This document shows, piece after piece, positions 1 to 8,752 of a stretch of DNA of 64,000 nt; the stretch's first letter is position 1, and every line of letters starts with the position of its first letter. The translations under genes and the position numbers were made by a program. Source of the stretch: Hyphomicrobiales bacterium (lineage in GTDB: Bacteria; Pseudomonadota; Alphaproteobacteria; Rhizobiales; NORP267); the NCBI GenBank assembly GCA_021775875.1, contig JAJFHA010000009.1, forward strand, positions 62,001 to 126,000. The letters are read 5' to 3'. The notes under the pieces are model-generated. The model saw only the letters and a list, made by a program, of their open reading frames with translations. It was not told the DNA's origin and did not search any database.

Positions 1-251
1 AATGCGAAACCTGGTGCAATTATCCGCGCGCGCCCTATTATGTACGCCAGATCGGGAACAGGATCGAATTTATCGGTGAAACCCGATGCTCCGATAATGA
101 TGCCAGCATCTCATGGCGTGGAGTCGTTGAAAACGGTACCATTAAAAGTCAGTTCACATGGACCGTTGCCCGCTGGTACTGGACCATTCGAAAAGATTTT
201 TTGTATGAGGGTCAACTGGTTAATACGGGCGATCTGCCCACAAACGACTAG
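1..251 (+). CDS. C-terminal fragment of an unrecognised protein (cut by window edge)
   Basis: The frame that starts at base 3 is open from the window edge to a TAG at 249-251 and encodes the last 82 residues of a protein. The peptide has a non-random composition rich in Trp, Tyr, Arg and Asn, with motifs such as WTVARWYWTIRKDF and three cysteines in the first 31 residues, which suggests a small beta-rich or secreted protein. I do not recognise the family. It is preferred over the overlapping frame of the next gene because the SD of that gene (TAGGGG) sits exactly on this stop codon. The upstream part lies outside the window, so function cannot be assigned. Confidence 0.5.
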   Translation, partial: CETWCNYPRAPYYVRQIGNRIEFIGETRCSDNDASISWRGVVENGTIKSQFTWTVARWYWTIRKDFLYEGQLVNTGDLPTND

Positions 252-261
252 GGGCCCTTCG

Positions 262-930
262 TTGAACTCGTTTTTCAAAAATTTTCCTTGGCAGATTTTA
301 CTTAAACTGGCGTGCCTGCTCGCGTTGATCATCGGTGCCAATCTGCTCGCAAACTGGATATCGGATCTGATGCAATTTGAATTGCGGCCAGCCAATGAAA
401 CTTCCATTCACCGGTTGATCATGATCTTCGCTGCGGCCTATGTGATGCTTATCGCAACCCCGTTTGTGCCCGGCGTTGAAGTAGGGCTGGGATTGATGGC
501 AATGCTCGGGCCAAAAATCGTGTTCCTGGTATACATTGCCACGATTATGGGCCTCTCTCTGGGCTACGCTCTGGGACGGCTGGTGCCTTTACGCAGCCTG
601 ATCAGGTTTCTCGAACAGATCCGGTTTGCGCGTGCCGCTGCATTGCTGAAAACCATCAAACCGATGTCGACGAAAGACCGCCTTGCCTTTCTGATTGCCA
701 AAGCGCCCAATCGTTTCGTCCCGTTTCTGCTTAAATACCGTTACGTGGCTTTAGCGATTGCGATCAATTTGCCTGGGAATTTCCTGATCGGAGGCGGCGG
801 CGGCATTGCCCTGCTGGCCGGAACCAGCGGGCTGTTCTCGTTCCCCGGATTTGTTCTGACTGTCGCTATTGCGGTGTTGCCGTTCCCGATTGCCTTTATC
901 CTGTTGGGCAGCGAATTGTTTGGAATCTGA
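262..930 (+). CDS. Polytopic inner-membrane protein, possibly DedA/VTT-like
   Basis: A 222-residue hydrophobic protein with about five membrane segments, at residues near 10-30, 50-70, 77-105, 160-185 and 190-220. The stretch FVPGVEVGLGLMAMLG followed by GLSLGYALGRLVP resembles the glycine-rich re-entrant core of SNARE-associated/VTT (DedA) proteins, but the match is loose. I chose the TTG at 262 because TAGGGG lies 7 bases upstream; an in-frame ATG at 205 and an open frame back to base 40 would overlap the preceding gene and have no SD. The C-terminal part has an unusual GGGGGIALLAG stretch. A role in lipid or flippase-type membrane homeostasis is only a family-based guess. Confidence 0.55.
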   Translation: MNSFFKNFPWQILLKLACLLALIIGANLLANWISDLMQFELRPANETSIHRLIMIFAAAYVMLIATPFVPGVEVGLGLMAMLGPKIVFLVYIATIMGLSLGYALGRLVPLRSLIRFLEQIRFARAAALLKTIKPMSTKDRLAFLIAKAPNRFVPFLLKYRYVALAIAINLPGNFLIGGGGGIALLAGTSGLFSFPGFVLTVAIAVLPFPIAFILLGSELFGI

Positions 931-1023
931 TTCAGCGGAAACCCTATTGTGCTGGGGTTGAAATTTGACGATTGTTGACGTCTCTGCCGATGAAAATCGT
1001 TTCATCAAATTTGAGGAATGGAT

Positions 1024-2190
1024 ATGGATTTCACACTGTCCGAAGAACAGACCGCCTTGCAGGAAACCGCACGTAGATATGCCCGGAACGAGCTGCCTGA
1101 CATTGCGCGCCAGGTCGAACAGGATGACGAGCCACCGGGCCGTGACCTGGTTCGGGAATTCGCTAAAATGGGATTTCTCGGGATTAATCTTGATGCTGAA
1201 AATGGCGGCGCGGGTCTTAGCCATTTCGACGCAGTTCTGGTCTTGGAGGAAATTGCCAAAATCTCATCAGCGATCGCGTTTCCGGTGTTTGAATCCTGCT
1301 TTGGCCCGGTATTGGCAATCCAGCATTTTGCGCCTGAAGATTTGAAACGGCGGATTATTCCCCAAGTCTGTAGTGGTGAAATGATTGTCGCCATCTCGAT
1401 GTCGGAGCCCGATGCTGGCAGTGCCCTGACCGATTTGAAAACTAGCGCAAAAATTGATGGCGACCGGATTATTATCAATGGCCAAAAAAGATGGTGCTCG
1501 GGTGCCGGTCATGCTGACGCTTATCTGGTTTATTGCAAGATGTCTGACGAACCGGGTGCCAAAGGTATCGGCGCGGTGCTGGTTGAAAAGGATGCGCCCG
1601 GCTTCACGTTTGGAGCCCGCGAACACCATATGGGATTTCGCGGTATCCCCAGCGCCGACATGTATTTTGATAATGTCGAAGTATCGCTCAGCAATATGGT
1701 CGTCCCGGCAGGGGGCTTTCGCAAACTCATGGAAGCGTTTGATCTGGAACGCTGCGGCAACACCACGATGAGCCTGGCGATTGGTCAATCGGCTTTTGAT
1801 TATGTGCGGGATTACGTTCAGGAACGCCATCAATTCGGTAAACCGCTGGTGGATTTCCAGGCCGTTCAAATGTCGCTGGCTGAAATGAAAATGAAACTCG
1901 ACGCCTCACGGCTGTTGCTCTACCGCGCCGTGGTCAATGCTGAAGCCGGGTTGCCGTCGATCAATGACAGCTCGGTAGCCAAATGTTTCGCCAACGAAAT
2001 GGTACGCGACGTCACCGGCAAAGCTATGCAACTTATGGGAGGATACGGCTATTCGGGAGCCTACCCGATTGAGCAGAAAATGCGCGATGGCTGGGGGTGG
2101 GGGATTGCCGGTGGCGCCATCGACATCCAGAAAACCAATATTGCAGCTGCGCTGGTGGGCCGCCGGTTCTCACAACGGAGCGGGTCATGA
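1024..2190 (+). CDS. Acyl-CoA dehydrogenase
   Basis: A 388-residue flavoprotein of the acyl-CoA dehydrogenase family, which oxidises an acyl-CoA at the alpha-beta bond and passes electrons to ETF. The N-terminal helical domain begins MDFTLSEEQTALQETARRYA. The FAD-binding signature SMSEPDAGS and the C-terminal MGGYGYSGAYPIEQ...RD block are present. The MCAD-position Glu (YEGT motif) is Gly here (IAGGAIDIQ), while DLER in the middle helix supplies a Glu where isovaleryl- and long-chain-type enzymes have their base, so a branched or bulky substrate is plausible. GAGGA is 6 bases before the ATG at 1024, which is preferred over ATG 1018. The stop overlaps the next start (ATGA), so the pair is probably translationally coupled. 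Confidence 0.9.
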   Translation: MDFTLSEEQTALQETARRYARNELPDIARQVEQDDEPPGRDLVREFAKMGFLGINLDAENGGAGLSHFDAVLVLEEIAKISSAIAFPVFESCFGPVLAIQHFAPEDLKRRIIPQVCSGEMIVAISMSEPDAGSALTDLKTSAKIDGDRIIINGQKRWCSGAGHADAYLVYCKMSDEPGAKGIGAVLVEKDAPGFTFGAREHHMGFRGIPSADMYFDNVEVSLSNMVVPAGGFRKLMEAFDLERCGNTTMSLAIGQSAFDYVRDYVQERHQFGKPLVDFQAVQMSLAEMKMKLDASRLLLYRAVVNAEAGLPSINDSSVAKCFANEMVRDVTGKAMQLMGGYGYSGAYPIEQKMRDGWGWGIAGGAIDIQKTNIAAALVGRRFSQRSGS

Positions 2191-3383
2191 AGCTGACAGG
2201 ATTTCCGTCCCCGCTTTCAGGCCTTCGGGTGCTGGATCTGACCAGCGTTGTCTATGGTCCTTACGCCACTCAAACCCTTGGCGATTTTGGCGCTGATATT
2301 ATCAAGATTGAACCACCGGACGGAGATATGACCCGGGCGATCGGACCCGGAAAAAGCCCGGATATGGGGGCTTTATATCTTGGCTCAAACCGCAACAAGC
2401 GCAGTGTCGTGCTTGATCTGAAAAACGAAAATGCGCGGGATGCCCTGTGGCAATTGATCGATGGCGCCGACATGATTGTCCATAATATCCGGCCTCAGAA
2501 AATGCTGGCGCTCGGGTTTGGCCCCGACGCGGTGCTCGCTCGCAAACCGGATATCATTTACGGTGCCCTGCTCGGCTACCATCAGGATGGCCCCTATAGC
2601 GGCATGCCGGCATATGACGATGTTATTCAGGGCCAGTCCGGGCTTGCCGGCACCTTTACCGCGCGTGACGGCGAACCGGTGCTGGTTCCAACCATTGTCG
2701 CAGATAAAACCGCGGCGCTTCAAGCCACCAACGGATTGCTCGCGGCCGTTATCCGGCGCATGGCCAGTGGAAAAGGGGTCTTTATTGAAACTTCAATGTT
2801 TGAAGGACTGGCGGGCTACACCCTGATCGAGCATCAATATGGCGCGGTCTTTGACCCACCACTCAGCGGTCCGGGATATCCGCGTATGCTGTCGCGCGAC
2901 CGTCGCCCGTATCGCACCATCGATGGCTTTATCTGCATGATGGCCTATACCGACAGGCATTGGCGCAGTTTCTTTGAACTGACCGGCCAGACCGAACTGA
3001 GCGGCGATCCGAGATTTGTCCATATTGGTGAGCGGGCAAAAAATATTGACACGCTCTACAAACTTGTCGGCGAAACTTTGGTGCAAAAGACCAGCCAGGA
3101 ATGGCTTCAGGTTTTACAGAAAGCTGAAATTCCGTCCGGGCCTGTAAATCGTTTGGAAGACCTTCGCGACGATGAACATCTTAATGCGGTCGGGTTTTTC
3201 AGACCTTTCAAACATCCAACCGAAGGCGCTATGGAAATCCCGGATACACCCTACCGTCTCGACGGCGACCCGCTGCCGGTTCACCGCCACCATCCACAAC
3301 TCGGAGAACATACCAGCGAAATTTTGTCGGAAGCAGGTCTGAGCGAAAATGAAATTGCAGCCATTCTCAAAGACGGCGCTTGA
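2187..3383 (+). CDS. Family III CoA-transferase (CaiB/BaiF type)
   Basis: A 398-residue class III CoA-transferase that moves CoA from a donor thioester to a free acid. The N-terminus has the usual LSGLRVLDLTSVVYGPYATQ start and FGADIIKIEPPDGD nucleotide-fold signature. The catalytic aspartate is in MPAYDDVIQGQSGLAG. The ATG at 2187 overlaps the stop of the acyl-CoA dehydrogenase by four bases and has GGAG 6 bases upstream. With the dehydrogenase it forms a transferase/dehydrogenase pair reminiscent of CaiA-CaiB, so it may activate the acid that the dehydrogenase then oxidises. The substrate cannot be read from the sequence. Confidence 0.88.
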   Translation: MKLTGFPSPLSGLRVLDLTSVVYGPYATQTLGDFGADIIKIEPPDGDMTRAIGPGKSPDMGALYLGSNRNKRSVVLDLKNENARDALWQLIDGADMIVHNIRPQKMLALGFGPDAVLARKPDIIYGALLGYHQDGPYSGMPAYDDVIQGQSGLAGTFTARDGEPVLVPTIVADKTAALQATNGLLAAVIRRMASGKGVFIETSMFEGLAGYTLIEHQYGAVFDPPLSGPGYPRMLSRDRRPYRTIDGFICMMAYTDRHWRSFFELTGQTELSGDPRFVHIGERAKNIDTLYKLVGETLVQKTSQEWLQVLQKAEIPSGPVNRLEDLRDDEHLNAVGFFRPFKHPTEGAMEIPDTPYRLDGDPLPVHRHHPQLGEHTSEILSEAGLSENEIAAILKDGA

Positions 3384-3604
3384 TTCGGATTGGTAGGACT
3401 TGCTCCTTGGCATCTGCATGGATATTGTAGCCGAAATTCGGTGATGGGGAGACGCACCATTTTGTTACAGATAGTACTCGCCCATCTGCCAGTTACGGTT
3501 TAACCAAAACACAACGTCCCGGACCCTCCCAATATTTTTTTAATCGCCAAGCCGGTCATTTCCGGATTTGCCAATATTCATCAGATTTATAAAAAGGAAG
3601 ACCC

Positions 3605-4585
3605 ATGCAACAACGACCCTTAGGCCCATTTCAAGTCTCCGCTATCGGGCTTGGCTGCATGAATATGTCGTTTGGCTATGGTCAGGGCGATGATGCTGTA
3701 TCGACCCGGCTGCTCAATCAGGCGCTTGATTCAGGGTATAATTTTCTCGACACCGCGATGGTATATGGCAGCGGACGCAACGAAACCCTGATCGGCAAGG
3801 CGCTTGGAAACCGGCGTGATGAATATGTACTCGCAACCAAATGTGGCTTGTCGCGCGATGGCATTGATGGTCGACCTGAAATCATTGCCGGACTTTGCGA
3901 AGCCAGTCTTGAGCGGCTCGGCACCGATGTGATTGATCTCTATTACCTGCACCGGATGGACCCGAAGGTGGCAATTGAGGATAGTGTTGGCGCCATGGCC
4001 AGGCTTGTTGAACAAGGCAAGGTCAAAACAATTGGCCTGTCGGAAGTGTGTACCGAAAATCTCAGACGCGCCCACAAAGAGCATCCTATTGCGGCGTTGC
4101 AATCTGAGTATTCGCTCTGGACCCGCACACCAGAGCGCGGCATTCTAGATGCCTGCTCGGAACTCGGAGTAGCATTTGTGCCCTTCTCTCCGCTTGGGCG
4201 CGGATTTCTTACCGGGAAAGCAATTGATGTGACGGCGATGAGTGAAAAGGACATACGGCTCACAACTGCACGTCCTCGTTTTGAAGTGGAAGCCTTTGCC
4301 GAGAATTCAAAATTGCTAGCGCCGTTTGAAGAGATTGCGAAAGCTAATAATTGTTCGATGGCGCAATTGTCCCTTGCCTGGCTACTCAATGGCCATGATA
4401 AGAAAATGATCCCGATCCCGGGCACCAAACATATCGAATATATGGAAGAAAATTTGGCAGCCATGGATATCAATCTCGACGACGCGACAATGGCGCAACT
4501 GGATAAACTCATCAACGAAGAGGTCATCGTCGGCAACCGTTACAGCACTGAGCGGATGGCGGACGCCGATTCTGAACGGGATTAA
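3605..4585 (+). CDS. Aldo/keto reductase
   Basis: A 326-residue NADPH-dependent (beta/alpha)8 oxidoreductase. The catalytic tetrad is visible: Asp and Tyr in FLDTAMVYGSGRNE, Lys in YVLATKCG and His in DLYYLHRMDP. The C-terminal cofactor loop IPIPGTKHIEYMEENL is of the kind seen in YajO/YccK/IolS-like bacterial reductases rather than AKR1 members. AAGGA lies just upstream of the ATG at 3605. It stands alone between the CoA-transferase (221-bp gap) and a crotonase-fold gene (38-bp gap), so it probably shares a transcript with the latter. The likely role is reduction of a carbonyl intermediate or toxic aldehyde in the catabolic cluster. Confidence 0.88.
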   Translation: MQQRPLGPFQVSAIGLGCMNMSFGYGQGDDAVSTRLLNQALDSGYNFLDTAMVYGSGRNETLIGKALGNRRDEYVLATKCGLSRDGIDGRPEIIAGLCEASLERLGTDVIDLYYLHRMDPKVAIEDSVGAMARLVEQGKVKTIGLSEVCTENLRRAHKEHPIAALQSEYSLWTRTPERGILDACSELGVAFVPFSPLGRGFLTGKAIDVTAMSEKDIRLTTARPRFEVEAFAENSKLLAPFEEIAKANNCSMAQLSLAWLLNGHDKKMIPIPGTKHIEYMEENLAAMDINLDDATMAQLDKLINEEVIVGNRYSTERMADADSERD

Positions 4586-4623
4586 ATCTCTCAACTTCTG
4601 CCACATTTTTGAAAGCACGCGTC

Positions 4624-5397
4624 ATGGACCGGATCAACGTCACGCATAATGGGCCGATTGCTTTGGTGACCCTCAACAGGCCACAGCAAAATAATGCGAT
4701 GAGCCTTGCAATGTGGCAGGGATTGGCGACAATTTTCCAGGAATTGAACAAGAAAACAGATACCCGTGTTGTTATCCTGCATGGTGCCGGTACATCTTTT
4801 TGTGCCGGGGCTGATATTTCGGAATTTGGAAAATTGCGCAGCTCACCGGAAAATCTGGGTGTCTATCAGCGCGCTGTTGATGATTGTATCGAAGCCATCA
4901 CATCCATCAATAAACCAACCATTGCCGCTGTCACCGGCTATTGCCTCGGCGGCGGTTGCGGATTGGCAACGGCGTGTGATTTCCGGCTTGGCGACAAAAG
5001 CGCCCAGTTTGGTATTCCTGCTGCAAAATTGTCCATTGTTTATGGCGCAAGTGAAACCGAAAACCTGCTGTCCGTGGTTGGCCTGCCCAACGCCAAGCGG
5101 ATCCTGTTTATGGCCGAGCGGATGGATGTGGATCAGGCCCACGACATGGGTCTGGTTGATGAAATTGCCGATGATGTGATCGCGCTGGCCAATCAATGGG
5201 CCACGACAATGTCTGAGCTGGCACCGCTCAGCATTGCTGGCGCCAAAACCCTGCTGAACGCGTTCGCCAAAGGCGATCGCGGCCTCAGTGCTGAAGATTC
5301 TGGAGCCCTCATTCGTCACGCCTCGCTCAGCGAAGATTATACTGAGGGCCGGGCGGCATATGCCGAAAAGCGCACTCCAATTTTCAAGAACCGGTAA
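4624..5397 (+). CDS. Crotonase-fold (enoyl-CoA hydratase/isomerase family) protein lacking the catalytic glutamates
   Basis: A 257-residue crotonase-superfamily protein. The oxyanion-hole motifs are present (GTSFCAGADISEF near residue 58 and GYCLGGGCG near 105-113), so acyl-CoA binding is likely. However, the two glutamates of classical hydratases are replaced: Gly113 stands where rat hydratase has Glu144 (GGGCGLA), and Ala133 where it has Glu164 (FGIPAAKLSI). It is therefore probably not a simple enoyl-CoA hydratase, but may be an isomerase, thioesterase, decarboxylase or dehalogenase-type member. ATG 4624 is taken as the start because a TTG at 4609 is not better placed; the SD is weak for both. 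It converges with the hydrolase gene 15 bases downstream. Confidence 0.85.
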   Translation: MDRINVTHNGPIALVTLNRPQQNNAMSLAMWQGLATIFQELNKKTDTRVVILHGAGTSFCAGADISEFGKLRSSPENLGVYQRAVDDCIEAITSINKPTIAAVTGYCLGGGCGLATACDFRLGDKSAQFGIPAAKLSIVYGASETENLLSVVGLPNAKRILFMAERMDVDQAHDMGLVDEIADDVIALANQWATTMSELAPLSIAGAKTLLNAFAKGDRGLSAEDSGALIRHASLSEDYTEGRAAYAEKRTPIFKNR

Positions 5398-5412
5398 GAC
5401 CGGCGACCCGGA

Positions 5413-6279
5413 TTAAACGCAGAGCGCCGCCTCACTGCGCGGATCGCGTCGGGACCACAATCCGCCTTCAACCAGTGTCAGGAATTCCCGAACGTGACGG
5501 TTGAAAGCCTGACTTTCTTCCAGATTGATGATATGGCCTGATTTAGGAAATACGCTTAGCCCCGCATACGGCATAGTGCGTTTAAGCCACAAGCTGGCAT
5601 CAAGCACGTGCTCGTCTTCATCGCCGGCAATGATCAGCATCGGCACGGTCATAGCGGCCAACTCGCTTTCGAAATCATAAAGCGACGGGCGGACCGCCTG
5701 AACATAGCGCAGGGTCATGGCTGTCCCGACAGAGGAATGCTCTCTGAATTGATCTGTGAAATCGAGCCACGCTTCCCTATCCTTGTTTTGCAATTGCACC
5801 CGGCTTGGGCCTTCAAAAAAGGCTGGCAGGTCGGTCGATCCGGTTTCTAGTATATGGTTGGCCAAGGCATAGGCATCGGCGGAAAATTTCTCGCGGGTCT
5901 TCTCATGGGAACCCGAGCCGCCGCTGGCAAAAATCACCCCGGAAACCCTGTCCGGATGCTGGAGCGCCGCCATCACAGCGGTATAGGCACCCATGGAGAG
6001 ACCAACAAGGAACGCCGTTTCGATATCAAGTGCATCAAGAATACCAATCAAATCATCGATCGAGGTCTGCCATCCATAATCGGCATCATCGTTTGGTATG
6101 TCTGACGGCAGGTAGCCTCGCGCTGCATAGGTTATGCAGCGATAACTTCGCGACAATTCATCAACCTGACCATGCCAACTTCGATGGTCACCACCCAATT
6201 CATGAATAAAAATAATAGGTGTTCCGGTGCCGCTATCTTCGACGTAGATGTTGATTTTATTGGCATGTAAAAGAGGCAT
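5413..6279 (-). CDS. Alpha/beta hydrolase
   Basis: A 288-residue alpha/beta-hydrolase fold protein. The oxyanion strand IIFIHELGGDHRSW, the nucleophile elbow GLSMGAY (Ser), the acid in IIAGDEDEHV (Asp) and the terminal His in KSGHIINLEE give a complete triad. The closest functional groups by motif are 3-oxoadipate enol-lactonase and C-C bond hydrolases (MhpC/BphD), but the sequence does not settle which. It follows the second CoA-transferase on the minus strand with a gap of only 24 bases, so the two form an operon. A role in ester, lactone or ring-fission product hydrolysis in this catabolic cluster is inferred. Confidence 0.82.
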   Translation of the reverse strand: MPLLHANKINIYVEDSGTGTPIIFIHELGGDHRSWHGQVDELSRSYRCITYAARGYLPSDIPNDDADYGWQTSIDDLIGILDALDIETAFLVGLSMGAYTAVMAALQHPDRVSGVIFASGGSGSHEKTREKFSADAYALANHILETGSTDLPAFFEGPSRVQLQNKDREAWLDFTDQFREHSSVGTAMTLRYVQAVRPSLYDFESELAAMTVPMLIIAGDEDEHVLDASLWLKRTMPYAGLSVFPKSGHIINLEESQAFNRHVREFLTLVEGGLWSRRDPRSEAALCV

Positions 6280-6303
6280 AATGTCTGTTCCGCTTTCTAT
6301 TCG

Positions 6304-7488
6304 CTACCCGATATCGCGTTTGGCAATTTCGGTCAAAATCTGATCCCGGTGCTGGTCCAGCCGGGGGGCTGGTGGGCGTGAAGACGCATCCTTGACGCCA
6401 GCTATCTTAATCGGGTTACCGGAAATTTTCATATCCTCCATCCCCTCGCCGTCCACGTCTACAATCATATTACGCGCGTGAATTTGCGGGTCTTCAGAAA
6501 GCGCTGCAATATTGTTGATCAGCCCACAAGGTATGTCTCCCCGGCCAAGTAATTCCAGCCAGGTGGCGCTGGTTTTTTTGCCAAGCGCCCGCTCGATCTC
6601 GACCTTGAGGGTGGCTTGATTTTCGGTGCGTTTCAGATTGTCGATATAATCCGGTTGTGCGTACAATTCAGGGGCACCGATGATATCGCAGAAACGCTTG
6701 AATACCGGATTTTTGCTCGCCGCCACCACAATATGGCCGTCGCTGGTGGCAAACGCGTCAAACGGCGTTGAGGCCGGATGGCGGGCACCGATCCGCCCCG
6801 GGACGTCGCCGGTAGCGTGATAGCGCGCAACTGCATTTTCCATGATCGCTACCTGGCAATCGAGCATTGAAATATCGATACGCGCACCAATGCCGGTTTT
6901 GCCGCGCTTTACCAATGAAGCTGAAATGGCGTTGGCTGCAAACAGCCCGGCGGCAATATCACCAATCGAGAGCCCGACCCGGACCGGGTCATCATCGTCA
7001 TGCCCGGTGATCGACATGACCCCGCCCATGGCCTGGACCACCATGTCGTAAGCAGGCCGGTTGGCATATGGCCCGGTGGCACCAAATCCTGAAATGGCGG
7101 CGTAAACCAGTTTTGGGAATGCTTCCTGCAAATGCGTCCAGCCGAAGCCCAGTTTTTCCAGAACGCCCGGCCGATAATTCTCCACCAACACATCAGCGCC
7201 CGCCAAAAGCTTTGTAAATATCTCGCGGTCGACATCGTCTTTCAAATCAAGCGCGATGCTTTCCTTGCCGCAATTGAGGGATAGAAAATATGCCGATATG
7301 TCACCGGTAAATGGCCCAACCTGACGCGCATCATCACCACCGGGTGGTTCAACTTTAATCACCCGCGCACCCATGTCGCGCAATATGCGCGTGCAATAGG
7401 GTCCGGCCAACACCCGCGTCAGATCAACCACAACAATTCCGGTCAGCGGGCCATCTTCCTTGGCATCGTGCGTCTTACTCGCGGTCAT
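6304..7488 (-). CDS. Family III CoA-transferase (CaiB/BaiF type), second copy
   Basis: A 394-residue class III CoA-transferase. It begins with LTGIVVVDLTRVLAGPYCTR and has MGARVIKVEPPGGDD, and the catalytic Asp is in NRPAYDMVVQAMGGVMS. The GVLEKLGFGW and RPGVLEKL block is typical of succinyl-CoA-dependent transferases of this family. ATG 7488 is used rather than the far upstream open frame because AGAGG precedes it by 8 bases and homologues start near this point. It is clearly paralogous but not near-identical to the transferase at 2187, so the cluster has two separate CoA-transfer steps. It is divergent from the quinone oxidoreductase gene across a 206-bp promoter region and followed by the hydrolase. 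Confidence 0.88.
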   Translation of the reverse strand: MTASKTHDAKEDGPLTGIVVVDLTRVLAGPYCTRILRDMGARVIKVEPPGGDDARQVGPFTGDISAYFLSLNCGKESIALDLKDDVDREIFTKLLAGADVLVENYRPGVLEKLGFGWTHLQEAFPKLVYAAISGFGATGPYANRPAYDMVVQAMGGVMSITGHDDDDPVRVGLSIGDIAAGLFAANAISASLVKRGKTGIGARIDISMLDCQVAIMENAVARYHATGDVPGRIGARHPASTPFDAFATSDGHIVVAASKNPVFKRFCDIIGAPELYAQPDYIDNLKRTENQATLKVEIERALGKKTSATWLELLGRGDIPCGLINNIAALSEDPQIHARNMIVDVDGEGMEDMKISGNPIKIAGVKDASSRPPAPRLDQHRDQILTEIAKRDIG

Positions 7489-7600
7489 GTTGCTGGCCTC
7501 TAATATTGCCCGGCAATTAGACCGGCTCCAGGATTTGTACGCCTCTGGAGAGTGATTGCCAATTCCGATTAGTCTTGTGATCAATTTGTCTGGTGAATTG

Positions 7601-7632
7601 TTGACAATGCCTGCCGGTTGTTTGCCAACCGG
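7601..7632. promoter_or_regulatory. Divergent promoter region with TTGACA and an inverted repeat
   Basis: In the 206-bp gap between the CoA-transferase (leftward) and the oxidoreductase (rightward), a consensus -35-like TTGACA at 7601-7606 is followed by CCGGTTG-TTTGC-CAACCGG at 7614-7632, a perfect 7-bp inverted repeat. No good -10 hexamer is seen at the right distance. The repeat could be an operator for the TetR protein of the cluster, but this is inference from position only. Confidence 0.35.
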
Positions 7633-7694
7633 AAATCACTAGACTTGGCTGTTTGACGTATCAATGATCATCAAAAATTCGAAAGAGGGACCCC

Positions 7695-8684
7695 ATGACC
7701 AAAGCACAAGTGATTAGAGAGCTTGGAGCACCGGACGTTATGCGCTGGGAAGATTGGGACGTACCACCACCCGGCGAAGGTGAAGTCCGCCTAAGGCATA
7801 CCGCGATCGGCGTCAATTTTGCTGATACATATCACCGGGGCGGGATATCCCATCCCCTCAAGGTTCCGCCTTTACCCGCCGTGATCGGGTTCGAAGCAGC
7901 CGGAATTGTTGAAGATGTCGGGACAGGCGTTACCGATTTCAAAGTCGGCGACCGCGCCGCTTATGCGGTGCCTCCGATGGGCTCGTATGCGGAAGCACGT
8001 AATTTCCCGGCGGATAAACTTCTCCATGTCCCCGACGATATGGACGACCGGACCCTGGCGGCTTTGTTGATGAAAGGCCTGACCGCGCAGTTTCTGTTGC
8101 ACAAGACATACGCCGTGCAACCGGGCGATACGATCCTGGTTCATGCAGCTGCGGGTGCCATGGGGCTGATCCTGTGCCGCTGGGCCAAAGCCCTTGGTGC
8201 CAATATTGTCGGCACCGTCAGCACCCCGGAAAAGGCGGAGATTGCCCGCGCCGCCGGGTGCCATCATCCTGTTGTGCGCACGAATGAGGATTTTGTCGCC
8301 AAATGTCGCGACGTGACCGATGGCAAAGGGGTTGCCGTGGTTTACGAATCCATCGGCAAGGACACGTTACAACAATCGCTTGATTGCCTGCGGCTACTTG
8401 GTGTCTGCGCCGCCTATGGCCATGCGTCCGGCCCGCCCGATCCGGTCGATATCATTCAGGATCTTGGCGCGCGCGGGTCGCTTTTCATAACCCGGCCTGC
8501 ATACCTGCATTATATGGCTGAGCGGGACCAGATGGTGGCCGCCGCTGACGTCTTGTTTCAAACCATCCGAGACGGTATTGTTGAGCCCAACATCAATTAC
8601 GAATATCCACTAAAGGATGCCGTGAAAGCGCACCAGGCAATTGAAAGTGGCACCACGTCCGGTGCCAGTATATTGCTGGTTTAG
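7695..8684 (+). CDS. NADPH:quinone oxidoreductase family protein (zeta-crystallin-like MDR)
   Basis: A 329-residue medium-chain dehydrogenase/reductase of the quinone oxidoreductase group. The catalytic half has NFADTYHRGGI and a GFEAAGIVEDVG segment without structural-zinc cysteines, and the Rossmann part carries ILVHAAAGAMGLILCRWAKALG, the AAGGVG-like nucleotide motif of QOR. It transfers hydride from NADPH to a quinone or an enone acyl intermediate. AGAGGG sits 7 bases before the ATG. It opens a rightward unit with the YghU-like gene 68 bases downstream, so both may handle electrophilic quinones or redox stress created by the ring hydroxylase further on. Confidence 0.88.
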   Translation: MTKAQVIRELGAPDVMRWEDWDVPPPGEGEVRLRHTAIGVNFADTYHRGGISHPLKVPPLPAVIGFEAAGIVEDVGTGVTDFKVGDRAAYAVPPMGSYAEARNFPADKLLHVPDDMDDRTLAALLMKGLTAQFLLHKTYAVQPGDTILVHAAAGAMGLILCRWAKALGANIVGTVSTPEKAEIARAAGCHHPVVRTNEDFVAKCRDVTDGKGVAVVYESIGKDTLQQSLDCLRLLGVCAAYGHASGPPDPVDIIQDLGARGSLFITRPAYLHYMAERDQMVAAADVLFQTIRDGIVEPNINYEYPLKDAVKAHQAIESGTTSGASILLV

Positions 8685-8752
8685 TCTACAAAATCTGAAA
8701 TAACCCATTGATGTAAAACCGGTCGCTCACGCGCACGAATGGAGCTTTACGA

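Noticed and set aside
40-261. N-terminal extension of the membrane protein ORF from base 40
   Set aside because: It overlaps the better-supported end of the preceding gene in another frame, has no SD and is not hydrophobic like the rest; TTG 262 with TAGGGG is preferred.
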